This document shows, piece after piece, positions 45,600 to 54,139 of a stretch of 64,000 nt of DNA. Made by a program: the position numbers and the translations under genes. Position 1 is the first letter of the stretch. The number at the start of each line of letters is the position of its first letter. The stretch spans positions 200,656 through 264,655 of the forward strand of contig CALDSR010000004.1 of the NCBI GenBank assembly GCA_937924505.1. The letters are read 5' to 3'. The DNA comes from an uncultured Granulosicoccus sp. Its GTDB lineage: Bacteria > Pseudomonadota > Gammaproteobacteria > Granulosicoccales > Granulosicoccaceae. The notes under the pieces were generated by a model. The model did not search any database, was not told the origin of the DNA, and worked only from the letters and a program-made list of their open reading frames with translations.

Positions 45600-45638
45600 T
45601 TGACAGAACTCTCAGCGGCGGCTTGAAGTGCAGGACTG
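45585..45638. repeat. 14-bp direct repeat at the lysS 3' end
   Basis: GAAGTGCAGGACTG occurs at 45585-45598, covering the last codons of lysS, and again at 45625-45638, with a 40-bp period. It looks like a small segmental duplication. Confidence 0.8.
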
Positions 45639-45654
45639 CGGATTACGAGAAGAC

Positions 45655-46269
45655 CTAGTTTTCAAGTTCCCAGGTTGTTGTCTCAGCCAGTTCGCCATTC
45701 ATCCAGAGTGTCTGTGTCAGGGTTATGCCCGACCGGTTGCGCACGGCTTTAAGCTCAATCTCACGAAAAAAAGTGAAGCCGGTTTGCTGGTTGAAATGAC
45801 GTTGTCGGCGGTGTGCGATCAATTCGTTCTTGTTGACGAATGTCAGCTCATGTTCGAACAGTGGAATGTGCAGAGTATTGGCCCTGACCGTTTTTGATTC
45901 CCTGTCATCTTCAAAGGCACGAAGAATAAAGTCATATTTGTTCTGTCGTACCGAGATTTCATTTAGCTCGAATTCGCTGCGGTAAACGGTGGAGTCATTC
46001 TTTTTTCCCGAGCATGCATAACGGGTACCACTGCCGCCTCGGAAATGGCTTCGATCGAGTGTCTTCAACAAGCCTTTCGACCAATCATTGATTGGCGTGG
46101 CACGATTGACTGTACCGTTGTCATCGCGGGTAGGGCCTACGTCGTAATATGCATCCCCGAGCGACAGTAAGCGTGGTGACAGAACGCCGCACTCGAATGC
46201 GCTAGCAACTCCCGACGCGCCAAGCAATCCGGCAAGCGCCAGTGATCGAACTATTGAGTGAGTCGACAT
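45655..46269 (-). CDS. Exported protein of unknown function
   Basis: A 204-residue protein with a signal peptide (SLALAGLLGASGVASA, cleavage near residue 23-24). The strong ribosome binding site AGGAGG seven bases upstream decides for ATG 46269 over the longer open frame to 46302. The mature chain has two Cys residues (FECGVL, YACSGK) and alternating hydrophilic strands with repeated Arg/Glu pairs, suggesting a beta-rich lipocalin-like or lipid-binding domain, but I recognise no family. It converges on lysS and diverges from the patatin gene. Confidence 0.75.
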   Translation of the reverse strand: MSTHSIVRSLALAGLLGASGVASAFECGVLSPRLLSLGDAYYDVGPTRDDNGTVNRATPINDWSKGLLKTLDRSHFRGGSGTRYACSGKKNDSTVYRSEFELNEISVRQNKYDFILRAFEDDRESKTVRANTLHIPLFEHELTFVNKNELIAHRRQRHFNQQTGFTFFREIELKAVRNRSGITLTQTLWMNGELAETTTWELEN

Positions 46270-46458
46270 GGTTGATCCTCCTGACGCCAGTATACGCCTC
46301 ACCCTCCAGCCCTTATTTAGAGGGTTTTGCAGTCTGTGCGGTGGTTCAAGCGCTGAATGTCTAACGGTGCCGGAAACCTTGTTATCGTCGGTCGGTATTT
46401 GAACTGGTTTTGATTACTCGGCGTGGAAACTCCCTGTCATCTGCCTTATGATTTGCCC

Positions 46459-47442
46459 ATGGAGAACACGGCGGTGATTGCAGAGGGAGGTGGGCAGCGC
46501 GGAATATATACCGCCGGTGTTCTGGATGCCTTCCTGCACTTCGGGTTCAATCCCTTCAGCATGGGGATCGGCGTATCTGCTGGCGCGCAAAATCTATTCA
46601 GCTATTTTCTTGAACAGCCTGGCTATGCGCGACGTGCCATCGAAGAGTTGACCCGCGCGCCGGGGTTCTTTGTTCCGTATCGCTGGGTGGGTGAGCGAGG
46701 CATCATTGATCTGGATGGATATTTTGCCCATTCCTTGAATAACCCGGATTATTTGTTGCCGTATCAGCGTCTAACCACGGTACAAACCCAGCGACGATTA
46801 TTTTTTGTCGCGACAGACATGGAATCACTCGAGCCGGTGTATCTCGAGCCTGATGAAAGTAATGTCGTGGAATGTCTCAAGGCATCCAGTGCCGTACCAT
46901 TTCTGTATAAGGCGGGTGTTTCGTTCGGCGGTCGTACCTTGCTTGATGGGGGCATTGCTGATCCGATACCGATCAAACGTGCTATCGATCTGGGCGCAAA
47001 GCGGATGATTGTCATTCGTACCACGAGTCAAGGCAGCGAACCGAGCTGGCGTCATCGGCTTGAGCGATTTCGCAAGTTGCGGGCGCTGCCGGCAAGGATG
47101 ATTCGCATGCTGGAATGTTACGAGCGGGCGGAACGCGAAGCGGAGTATTTCATCAACAATCACGATAAGGACATAGAGCTCGTCGTAATCAAGCCGGAAA
47201 TACCATTAAAGAGTCAGGTATTTGGTAGTCGCTCCGAAGACCTCGTGATCGATTACAAAGTTGGCTGGTATGACGGTGCACAGGCTATTGCCGGTCTCGC
47301 TCATTGGCAAGACGCTGATCAAACCGCGGATAAGGTCGCGGATAAGGTCGCGGATAAGGTCGCGGATAAGGTCGCGGATAAGGTCGCGGATAAGGTTGCG
47401 GATAAGGTTGCGGATAAGGTCGTTGACAAGGTCGTGGATTAA
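46459..47442 (+). CDS. Patatin-like phospholipase (YjjU-like) with C-terminal DKVA repeat
   Basis: A 327-residue patatin-family serine hydrolase. The oxyanion motif is EGGGQRGIYTAGVLDAF (9-25), the nucleophile elbow GVSAG has Ser 40, and the catalytic Asp is D163 in LLDGGIADPIP. It resembles E. coli YjjU. It probably acts on phospholipids or acyl esters in the cytoplasm or at the inner membrane. The last about 38 residues are nine copies of Asp-Lys-Val-Ala/Val encoded by a 12-bp tandem repeat. That tail is not part of the patatin fold. ATG 46459 is preferred; GTG 46423 is possible. The thioesterase gene follows. Confidence 0.9.
   Translation: MENTAVIAEGGGQRGIYTAGVLDAFLHFGFNPFSMGIGVSAGAQNLFSYFLEQPGYARRAIEELTRAPGFFVPYRWVGERGIIDLDGYFAHSLNNPDYLLPYQRLTTVQTQRRLFFVATDMESLEPVYLEPDESNVVECLKASSAVPFLYKAGVSFGGRTLLDGGIADPIPIKRAIDLGAKRMIVIRTTSQGSEPSWRHRLERFRKLRALPARMIRMLECYERAEREAEYFINNHDKDIELVVIKPEIPLKSQVFGSRSEDLVIDYKVGWYDGAQAIAGLAHWQDADQTADKVADKVADKVADKVADKVADKVADKVADKVVDKVVD
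47329..47442 (+). repeat. 12-bp tandem repeat (nine units) inside the patatin gene
   Basis: Nine perfect or near-perfect copies of GATAAGGTCGCG from 47329 to 47436, ending in GATTAA with the stop codon. Units 1-5 are identical; units 6-7 read GATAAGGTTGCG and units 8-9 diverge (GATAAGGTCGTT, GACAAGGTCGTG). Copies are in frame and encode DKVA/DKVV. The identity of the early units indicates recent expansion by slippage. Confidence 0.97.
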
Positions 47443-47501
47443 GGGCTCGGATAACGGCTCTGGCCGGGCGGCCGCGGACACTGTACTGCTATCATGAGTG
47501 A

Positions 47502-48011
47502 ATGAAATATCTATTTCGGCTGCTGTGGCTGGTGTTGACACATTCAAGACGCTCGCGCTGCAATTTGATGGGCCCCTGTAAAACGCACTTTCGCGTGCTC
47601 CCCAACGACCTGGACGTCTTGATGCATGTGAACAATGGTGTCTACCTGACCATTGCTGACCTCGGGCGTACCGATCTATTGCTACGCTCTAATGCCTTGA
47701 GCCGAATCAGAAAGAAGGGTTGGTACGCGGTTGTTGCCGCTGAAACCATTCGATTTAAAAAATCACTGAAACTGTGGCAGCGCTTCAGCATTACTACGCG
47801 AATCATCGCCTGGACGGAGAAAGCCATTTTTCTTGAACAGACATTCAACAGAGGTGATACGTTTGTCGCTCGAGCGGTTATCGATGTCCGCTTCCTGTCT
47901 CATCACGGTGGAATCGTGACACCTGAAGAACTTCTTGATTTTCTCGATATCGATGCCGAGTCTCCAGCGGTACCCGATTGGATTCAGAACTGGTCGGAGA
48001 ACAATCAGTGA
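47502..48011 (+). CDS. Hotdog-fold acyl-CoA thioesterase family protein
   Basis: A 169-residue protein of the 4HBT_2/YbgC-like thioesterase type. The N-terminal part has a short hydrophobic segment (LFRLLWLVLTH). The hotdog signature is LPNDLDVLMHVNNGVYL (about 33-49), followed by the long helix and strands ending near FLDIDAESPAVPDW. The conserved Asp and Asn-Asn-Gly are in place. It likely hydrolyses a medium or long acyl thioester. The stop overlaps the GTG of the ABC permease (GTGA). Confidence 0.85.
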   Translation: MKYLFRLLWLVLTHSRRSRCNLMGPCKTHFRVLPNDLDVLMHVNNGVYLTIADLGRTDLLLRSNALSRIRKKGWYAVVAAETIRFKKSLKLWQRFSITTRIIAWTEKAIFLEQTFNRGDTFVARAVIDVRFLSHHGGIVTPEELLDFLDIDAESPAVPDWIQNWSENNQ

Positions 48012-48823
48012 ATGGGGTTCACAAAACCATCGCTATTGCACGTGATGAAGTCCTGCGCTTGCCATCAACTCGTCGTGGTCTGCTATCACTGGCAGCTTTC
48101 GCCCTGATCTGGTTGGCGATCATGCTGTATGCATTGGTCCCTGCAGCCAACCTGGTTCAGAGTGGGCAAGCAAGCGGTCTTGCCGAATTGATCTTCGTGC
48201 CGCTGGGTTTGACGGTGCTTGCCGAGTGGCCAGCGCCTTCGCTCGCCTTGTATTGGATTCTGGGTTTGTACCTGTTTCCTTTTTTTACCGTGATGACAGC
48301 GGCGGATCAAACGGCCAGCGACAGGAGTCGCGGCACCCTCAGGTTCTTTGCCTTGCGCTGTAGTCGACTCGACATTTTTCTTGGTCGGTTTCTCGGGCAG
48401 TTTTTCGTACAGTGTCTGCTGGTTCTGACAACTCTGGCGAGTGTATTGATTTTGATTGCAATCAAGTCGCCAGAATTGCTCAGCGCAAGCCTTGAACGCA
48501 GTCCCGTCATCATGGTCAATCTGGCGTTGTTGCTTTTACCCTATACCGCGTTGATGGCGGGTGTGTCGGCAATAGCAAAATCTGCGCGTCAAGCAACGCT
48601 GTTTGCGATGATGGCCTGGGTTCTCGTCTCGATCATTATCTGGTACGTACAACGAAAATATGGTGAAGTGCCGCTACTTGACTGGGTATTGCCTGGCTCG
48701 CAAATCGCGCATCTACGAAAAATGTTTGACTGGCAAACACTTGACTATGCCCTCATTCCCATAGTCCATACGGTTGTATTGCTTGGCTTCGGCGCCTTCA
48801 TGATGCACAGGCGCGATCTATGA
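48008..48823 (+). CDS. ABC-2-type transporter permease
   Basis: A 271-residue membrane protein with six or so hydrophobic helices (for example GLLSLAAFALIWLAIMLYAL, LALYWILGLYLFPFFTVM and LLLLPYTALMAGVSAIA) and the ABC-2 pattern of a conserved Asp-rich loop DQTASDRSRGTLRFFALR after helix two. It exports an unknown substrate with the ATPase encoded next. The start is GTG 48008, overlapping the thioesterase stop by 3 bp, with GGAGAA seven bases upstream. The stop overlaps the ATPase ATG (ATGA). Confidence 0.85.
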   Translation: MNGVHKTIAIARDEVLRLPSTRRGLLSLAAFALIWLAIMLYALVPAANLVQSGQASGLAELIFVPLGLTVLAEWPAPSLALYWILGLYLFPFFTVMTAADQTASDRSRGTLRFFALRCSRLDIFLGRFLGQFFVQCLLVLTTLASVLILIAIKSPELLSASLERSPVIMVNLALLLLPYTALMAGVSAIAKSARQATLFAMMAWVLVSIIIWYVQRKYGEVPLLDWVLPGSQIAHLRKMFDWQTLDYALIPIVHTVVLLGFGAFMMHRRDL

Positions 48824-49725
48824 GCCTTGTCGTTGCTGAGGGTCTGACAAAGCGTTATGGCAGCGCGACGGCGCTTGATCAATTGACGTTGACGCTTGAG
48901 CCTGGTGCGCCAATCGCATTGATCGGGCCAAACGGTGCAGGCAAGACCACCTTCCTCAGTTTGTTGTGCGGATTCATACGACCAAGCGCGGGTACCGTCC
49001 AGATACTCGGTAACAAACCCGGTAGCGCTTCACTTAGTGGCCATCTTGCTGCATTGCCGCAAGACGCAGTGCTTGATCCGCGCCTCGGGATAGGCAGGCA
49101 GTTGAAATTCTTAAGTGAATTGCAAGGTATGACACGGCGCGAAGCTCGTGTTGACGTCGAACGTGTTCTGCAGGCTGTTGATCTGGCTGATGTCGTGCAC
49201 AAGAAGCCAACGGAACTCAGCCACGGCATGCGCAAGCGCGTGTCCATCGCGCAAACCTTGCTAGGTACACCGAGTGTCGTTTTGCTTGATGAACCGACGG
49301 CAGGCATTGATCCGCCAAATGCCAAGATGATTCGTGATGTTGTTCGACGTGAATCCGGTGATATTACATTTATCGTGAGCTCGCATAATCTTGATGAACT
49401 TGAACGCTTGTGCGAATCAGTGGTGTATCTGGAAAAGGGTAAACTTCTAAGTCATGGTTCGCTGGCTGATGACACGAGCAATGGGCTGTTGACCTTGCGT
49501 TTACTTGATGCTGACGAAAGTGATTTTCTGTCAGCCTGTATCATGTTACCAACCGTGTTGGATGTCAGCCGACTCGCTCAGGGTGATTACCTGTTGAAGG
49601 TTAGCGACGACATGTTGGCCAGCCAGGCGGTGCTTGAATTGTTGCAGCAACGCGGTTGGCAATATCGGCAGTTGTCACGCGGACGGACACTGGAAGAACG
49701 TTTCTACGGAAGTCCGGTGAGCTAG
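48820..49725 (+). CDS. ABC transporter ATP-binding protein (ABC-2 exporter)
   Basis: A 301-residue ATPase of the CcmA/NatA-like export type. Walker A is GPNGAGKTT (about 35-43), the signature is LSHGMRKRVSIAQ (about 131-143), Walker B is SVVLLDEPTAGIDP and the H-loop is VSSHNLDELERLCESV. The last about 80 residues form an extra domain that is typical for NatA-like proteins. It drives the permease encoded immediately upstream; together they form a two-gene exporter with the lipid-related genes before it. Confidence 0.92.
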   Translation: MSLVVAEGLTKRYGSATALDQLTLTLEPGAPIALIGPNGAGKTTFLSLLCGFIRPSAGTVQILGNKPGSASLSGHLAALPQDAVLDPRLGIGRQLKFLSELQGMTRREARVDVERVLQAVDLADVVHKKPTELSHGMRKRVSIAQTLLGTPSVVLLDEPTAGIDPPNAKMIRDVVRRESGDITFIVSSHNLDELERLCESVVYLEKGKLLSHGSLADDTSNGLLTLRLLDADESDFLSACIMLPTVLDVSRLAQGDYLLKVSDDMLASQAVLELLQQRGWQYRQLSRGRTLEERFYGSPVS

Positions 49726-49812
49726 ATGTTGTATTCCTGTAAACAGTCTGGTCTTTTATTCGCCGAGACTGTACAGTTCGCGTACGTGATGGCTGGAAGC
49801 TAAGCTAGTACG

Positions 49813-51471
49813 ATGAAGCCGACCTATCTTCGCGGATTGCTGGTGTTGCTGGTCATCGTTGGACAGATCGCGTCCATTTGCTTTGTGCTGATCGGTACGC
49901 ATCGGCAGACTCGCGAGCAATTCACAGCTAACGCCGAGCAGACGCTTGATGACTTCGCACGGCGCGTCGCTGACCAGTCGCAACGTTATCTGGTGCCAGC
50001 AGTTGATGCGGTAATGGTCGCGCAGCGTCTGATTGACCAGAATGTTATCTCGGCCTCTGATGATGTTGAGCTTGAACGCTACTTTCTGGCAAAGCTTGAA
50101 TCGGTAAAATCCCTGGGCGGCCTATATCTTGGGCGGCCTGATGGCAGTTTCCTGTTTGTCAGTCGTGAGCCGGACGGACTTCAAACCAAGCAGATTAGCG
50201 TCGACGACGGTAAACGTTCGGTCCAGTTCCGACAATACACCGATTTTGCACCGCCGCGTATCTGGGCAGATGCCGAAGACGCTTATGATCCGCGCGCAAG
50301 ACCTTGGTACCTGGATGCCGTAGAGTCTGGTTCGCTTATCTGGACGGAACCGTACATGTTCTTCACGTCTGGTAGGCCGGGCGTGTCTGCTGCGATCAAC
50401 TTGTCAAATCAGGATGGTGAAGCTATCGGTGTGATTGGTGTTGATGTATACATTTCCGATCTTTCTTCATTTATCGAAATGAGCGGTGATAACTATCTGG
50501 GCAGTGCCATAATTTTCGATGAAAATCGTCATGTTATTGCCTATTCAAGCGGCAGTTATCTGAAATCAATTGCCGGTCTTAAGGCGCCCCCGCTGCTTGA
50601 AGACATTACTGATGCGTCGTTGTCAGCCATCTATGCACAGCGACACTTGTCAGATGGCGCGACGCTTGAAACGCCGGGGGAAATTACGCGAATACTGGAA
50701 GACGGCGTGGCGCATATTGGACTTGCACGCGGTTTTTCTATCCAAGGCAGTAATGCGAACTGGACGTTACTTGCGCAAATTCCTGAAGCCGAATACAGCG
50801 GAGGCGTGACCGAACTGCTGAACAACAATCTGTGGTTTCTGATTGCTACCGTGCTGTTGCCGGGCGTCATACTCGCCGCGGCAATCATGCGATTGACTGC
50901 GCCAATTGAGCGTTACTATCTGGAAGCATCGGTTGATCAGCTGACCGGTGCCTTGACGCGTAATGAGTTTTTCCATCGCCTGACAAAAATCACTCACAAC
51001 GTGCGTCGCAACGATCGTGATAGTCAGATAGTCGTGGTCGTACTTGATCTGGATGGTTTCAAAGCGGTCAATGACGAATATGATCATTCTGTCGGTGATC
51101 TGGTTCTGTCTGAAGTTGCCAAGCGGCTACGTATGCGAATTCGTGAAGGCGAGCTTGTCGGGCGCCTCGGCGGGGATGAATTCGTGCTGGCGCTACGCGT
51201 ACATAAAGGTATCGACTATATGGAGATCGTCGAAAGTGTTCGGTGTCGTGCGGTCGAAGGTGGGATAAGCTCGCCACGCGGATTACACACCGTTGGTCTG
51301 ACCGCTGGCGTTGCCCGCTGGCGGGATGGTGAAAGTGTCGAAGATGTGGTGAAGCGTGCGGACCAGGCTCTGATGCGCGGCAAGAAATCAGTCAAGAATC
51401 GTTGCTACTACGAAACGGATACAGATGACGATGATCCTGGTGGTGGTAAGGTGCTGAGCATCATTCGCTAA
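49813..51471 (+). CDS. Membrane diguanylate cyclase with Cache sensor
   Basis: A 552-residue protein. A first membrane helix (about 6-28, LLVLLVIVGQIASICFVL) is followed by a large periplasmic dCache-type domain (about 35-345) that contains ARPWYLDAVESGSLIWTEPYMF. A second helix (about 340-362, WFLIATVLLPGVILAAAIM) leads to the GGDEF domain with intact GGDEF (about 453-457). The RxxD inhibitory site is replaced by REGE, so feedback control is probably weak. Cache domains bind small extracellular ligands. It is the second c-di-GMP synthase in the window. Confidence 0.92.
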   Translation: MKPTYLRGLLVLLVIVGQIASICFVLIGTHRQTREQFTANAEQTLDDFARRVADQSQRYLVPAVDAVMVAQRLIDQNVISASDDVELERYFLAKLESVKSLGGLYLGRPDGSFLFVSREPDGLQTKQISVDDGKRSVQFRQYTDFAPPRIWADAEDAYDPRARPWYLDAVESGSLIWTEPYMFFTSGRPGVSAAINLSNQDGEAIGVIGVDVYISDLSSFIEMSGDNYLGSAIIFDENRHVIAYSSGSYLKSIAGLKAPPLLEDITDASLSAIYAQRHLSDGATLETPGEITRILEDGVAHIGLARGFSIQGSNANWTLLAQIPEAEYSGGVTELLNNNLWFLIATVLLPGVILAAAIMRLTAPIERYYLEASVDQLTGALTRNEFFHRLTKITHNVRRNDRDSQIVVVVLDLDGFKAVNDEYDHSVGDLVLSEVAKRLRMRIREGELVGRLGGDEFVLALRVHKGIDYMEIVESVRCRAVEGGISSPRGLHTVGLTAGVARWRDGESVEDVVKRADQALMRGKKSVKNRCYYETDTDDDDPGGGKVLSIIR

Positions 51472-51503
51472 CTGTCTCACTTGGTTGCACTCAAGTCGGC
51501 TAG

Positions 51504-52718
51504 TCAGGTGACTTCGCGCGTTCTTATATCCAACTGCCCCGTCAAAGTCCGATGCACTGGACACCTGTCAGCAATTTGCATCAGGCGAGCACGCTGAGAT
51601 TCATCAAGATCGCCGCTTAAAACGATATCTCTATCAATGACGTCAAGTTGTTGTGGTTTTTCATCGCAGGTTTCGCAATCGGTAATGTGTTCACGCAGAT
51701 GACGAAGCGTGACAGTTGCATCCTTAAGTGGCCATTCCTTGCGCTGTGCATACATGCGCAAGGTCATGGCGGTACACGTGCCGATCGACGCAAGTAGATG
51801 CTCGTATGGGTCGGGTCCGACGTTCTTGCCACCGGAACGCACAGGTTCGTCTGCAATCCAATGATGGGTATCGCTGACGACATTGAGCATAAAGCGATGA
51901 TCCCGCTCACTGACCAGTACTTCTCCCTTGGCAACTTTTGGTTGTTCCTGCTTGTCATCATCACCGACTCGACGAGCTGCCCAGGCTGACACGATGCCGG
52001 CGACAAATTCGGCATCGGCGGCGTGAGTCAGGAGATGATCGGCATTGTCGAGACTGATGAAACTCTTCGGGTGCTTGGCCGCAACATAGATACGTTCCGC
52101 TTCGCGAATATCGACCGTTGAATCAATCGGGGAATGCAGGACCAGCAGCGCAGGTTTAAGCCTGCCGATATGTTCAACAGAAGTCTCGTTGAGATCGTCG
52201 AGAAACTGCTTCTTGATCGTGAACTTGCGCCCGGCAAGATCGACTTCTGCTTCGCCTTTCGCGTTGATCGTCTCGATGTCGCAGGCAAACTGCTTGGAGA
52301 CATGCTGCGCATCGGCAGGGGAGCCGATGGTCACAACACCGACACACTCAGGCACGGCATGGGCCGCTGACAAGACTGCTGTGCCACCCAGGCTATGACC
52401 GATCAACAAGGATGGGGGCATGCCCTTTTCGCGCAAGTGATTCGCGGCCTCTACAAGATCCTGCACATTCGAAGAGAAGTTGGTATTGGCAAAATCGCCA
52501 TCACTACCGCCAAGCCCCGTGAAGTCGAAGCGCATGACCGCATAGCCACGAGCCACCAATGAGCGTGCAATGCGAGACGCGGCGGCAATGTCCTTGCCAC
52601 AGGTAAAGCAGTGGGCAAATAGCGCGACCGCGATCGGCTCGCGATCGGGTGTCTCAAGCAAGGCTGCAAGTGAATTTCCCGCGTGGCCTGTAAATTCGAA
52701 TTTTTCACGTTGAGGCAT
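51504..52718 (-). CDS. Alpha/beta hydrolase-OsmC fusion protein
   Basis: A 404-residue fusion. Residues 1-245 form an alpha/beta hydrolase: oxyanion/HCF segment [13 protein letters not shown] and nucleophile elbow GHSLGG with Ser 109. After a short linker, an OsmC/Ohr-like domain (about 260-404) follows, with the peroxidatic-type Cys in [18 protein letters not shown] and another Cys pair in CETCDEK. Such hydrolase-OsmC fusions are known in proteobacteria, where they probably combine ester or thioester hydrolysis with peroxide/thiol chemistry. It begins 2 bp after the TesA-like stop and is cotranscribed with it. Confidence 0.92.
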   Translation of the reverse strand: MPQREKFEFTGHAGNSLAALLETPDREPIAVALFAHCFTCGKDIAAASRIARSLVARGYAVMRFDFTGLGGSDGDFANTNFSSNVQDLVEAANHLREKGMPPSLLIGHSLGGTAVLSAAHAVPECVGVVTIGSPADAQHVSKQFACDIETINAKGEAEVDLAGRKFTIKKQFLDDLNETSVEHIGRLKPALLVLHSPIDSTVDIREAERIYVAAKHPKSFISLDNADHLLTHAADAEFVAGIVSAWAARRVGDDDKQEQPKVAKGEVLVSERDHRFMLNVVSDTHHWIADEPVRSGGKNVGPDPYEHLLASIGTCTAMTLRMYAQRKEWPLKDATVTLRHLREHITDCETCDEKPQQLDVIDRDIVLSGDLDESQRARLMQIADRCPVHRTLTGQLDIRTREVT

Positions 52719-52720
52719 GG

Positions 52721-53380
52721 CTACAAGGCTTCTTTGTCGGTGACGTTGTCAGAGGTTTTGTCAGTCGTAGTTTTGTCAGCAATAAACGTTTCAAGCAGGG
52801 GCATGACATGATCAACCAGTAACGGTTGTGCATCAACCGTTGGATGTATGCCATCTCGCTGAAAATAGTTTTGCTCGGTTGCAATGGGTTCCAGAAAGAA
52901 TGGCAGTAGCGCGGTATCGGTATTTTGCGCGGCCTTCTCGAAAGCGCTGCTGAACAAGCGCAGATAGGCTTCACCATAGTTGGTTGGAATCTGCATGCCA
53001 AGGAACAATACCTCTGCGCCATCGTCTTTGGCGAGCATGGCCATTGACTCGAGGTTCTGTTGCATCACTTGCGGCGGATAGCCGCGCAGGCCATCGTTGC
53101 CGCCGAGCTCGATCACCACCAGATCTGGCTCAAACCGATCCAGAGCCGCGGGCAGTCGTCGCAGACCGCCGCCGGTCGTGTCACCACTGATACTGGCATT
53201 GATAAACGAGACATCGGGATTGACTTGCTGCAGTCTGGCTTCGGCCAGTGCCACCCAACCGTCGTCCTCGGCCAGTCCGTATGCTGCGCTGATGCTGTCG
53301 CCCATGACCAACACTTTGTATGCATGAGCATTGATTGGAGCAAGGAACGTGAGAGCATAGATAATGGTCAGAAATCTCAT
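52721..53380 (-). CDS. tesA: TesA-like SGNH acyl-CoA thioesterase/arylesterase
   Basis: A 219-residue SGNH hydrolase. The signal peptide ([17 protein letters not shown]) exports it to the periplasm. Block I is [11 protein letters not shown] with Ser 29, block III GGND (93-96), and block V DGIHP (176-180) with the catalytic Asp and His. It cleaves acyl-CoA or short esters, and has lysophospholipase activity in relatives. The last 19 residues ([19 protein letters not shown]) are a repeated Asp-Lys-Thr-rich tail made by a 12-bp repeat and not part of the fold. The gene diverges from ybbA-ybbP, the usual tesA/ybbAP arrangement. Confidence 0.92.
   Translation of the reverse strand: MRFLTIIYALTFLAPINAHAYKVLVMGDSISAAYGLAEDDGWVALAEARLQQVNPDVSFINASISGDTTGGGLRRLPAALDRFEPDLVVIELGGNDGLRGYPPQVMQQNLESMAMLAKDDGAEVLFLGMQIPTNYGEAYLRLFSSAFEKAAQNTDTALLPFFLEPIATEQNYFQRDGIHPTVDAQPLLVDHVMPLLETFIADKTTTDKTSDNVTDKEAL
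52734..52777. repeat. Short 12-bp repeat in the tesA tail
   Basis: TTGTC cores at 52734, 52746, 52758 and 52773 on the plus strand (12, 12 and 15 bp apart) encode the Asp-Lys/Asn repeat at the TesA C terminus in frame. Copies have drifted, so it is older than the patatin repeat. Confidence 0.6.
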
Positions 53381-53428
53381 TACTTGTTCGATCCGAATAA
53401 AGCTCTTTATATAACGACAGTAAATACT

Positions 53429-54139
53429 ATGGTTGATCCGAGTGCAAATAAGCCAATAAGTGCCGCTCCCCCACCGGTTTTGCTGGCTGAGGACATCGAA
53501 AAACGTGTCGAAGGTCCGGAGGGTGAGCTGATTATCCTACATTCTCTGGACATGCGGGTCGAGGCGGGCGAGGCGGTGGCAATTGTGGGGCCATCCGGTT
53601 CCGGCAAATCGACCCTGCTCGGTATTCTCGCCGGGCTCGACACGCCGACCGCCGGCAGTGTCGATCTGATGGGGGAAGCCATGTCGGCACTTGATGAGGA
53701 CGCCCGCGCTAGACGTCGTGCCGGGCATGTCGGTTTTGTGTTTCAGAGTTTTCAGCTGTTGCCCGGATTGAGTGCCCTTGAAAATGTCATGTTGCCACTG
53801 GAACTCGGTGGCGTGAATGATGCCGAGCAGCTCGCGAGGCAAAAGCTCGACGATGTCGGATTGTCTGGACGTTTGGGGCACTTGCCATTGCAACTGTCCG
53901 GCGGCGAGCAGCAGCGTGTTGCGTTGGCGCGGGCGTTTGTCTCGCGTCCTGCCTTGTTGTTCGCCGATGAGCCAACGGGTAATCTGGATAGTGAAACCGG
54001 GGAGCGCATTGTCGAGCTGATGTTCGATATGCGTCGGCGTGAAGGTTCGGCTGTTGTACTGGTGACGCATGACAATGAACTTGCCAAGCGGTGTGATCGA
54101 CGCTTGCGTATGGGCAATGGAAGGCTGACCGAACTGTGA
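53429..54139 (+). CDS. ybbA: ABC transporter ATPase YbbA
   Basis: A 236-residue ATPase of the LolD/MacB-like family. Walker A is GPSGSGKST, the signature LSGGEQQRVALARAF, Walker B LLFADEPTGNLD and the H-loop VLVTHDNELAKRC. With YbbP it forms a type VII (mechanotransmission) ABC complex, and with TesA it has been linked to lipid-related functions in E. coli. The ATG 53429 is chosen since the long upstream frame lies under the divergent tesA gene. The stop overlaps the ybbP GTG start (GTGA). Confidence 0.93.
   Translation: MVDPSANKPISAAPPPVLLAEDIEKRVEGPEGELIILHSLDMRVEAGEAVAIVGPSGSGKSTLLGILAGLDTPTAGSVDLMGEAMSALDEDARARRRAGHVGFVFQSFQLLPGLSALENVMLPLELGGVNDAEQLARQKLDDVGLSGRLGHLPLQLSGGEQQRVALARAFVSRPALLFADEPTGNLDSETGERIVELMFDMRRREGSAVVLVTHDNELAKRCDRRLRMGNGRLTEL

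Noticed and set aside
47206..47547. Antisense open frame with (RDLI)n repeats over the patatin repeat
   Set aside because: It is open only because the 12-bp repeat has no stops in that frame; no ribosome binding site, start context or family supports it.
53060..53428. Long N-terminal extension of YbbA in frame upstream of 53429
   Set aside because: It lies opposite the tesA coding region, which has full SGNH motifs; the extension has no domain similarity and YbbA normally starts near the chosen ATG.
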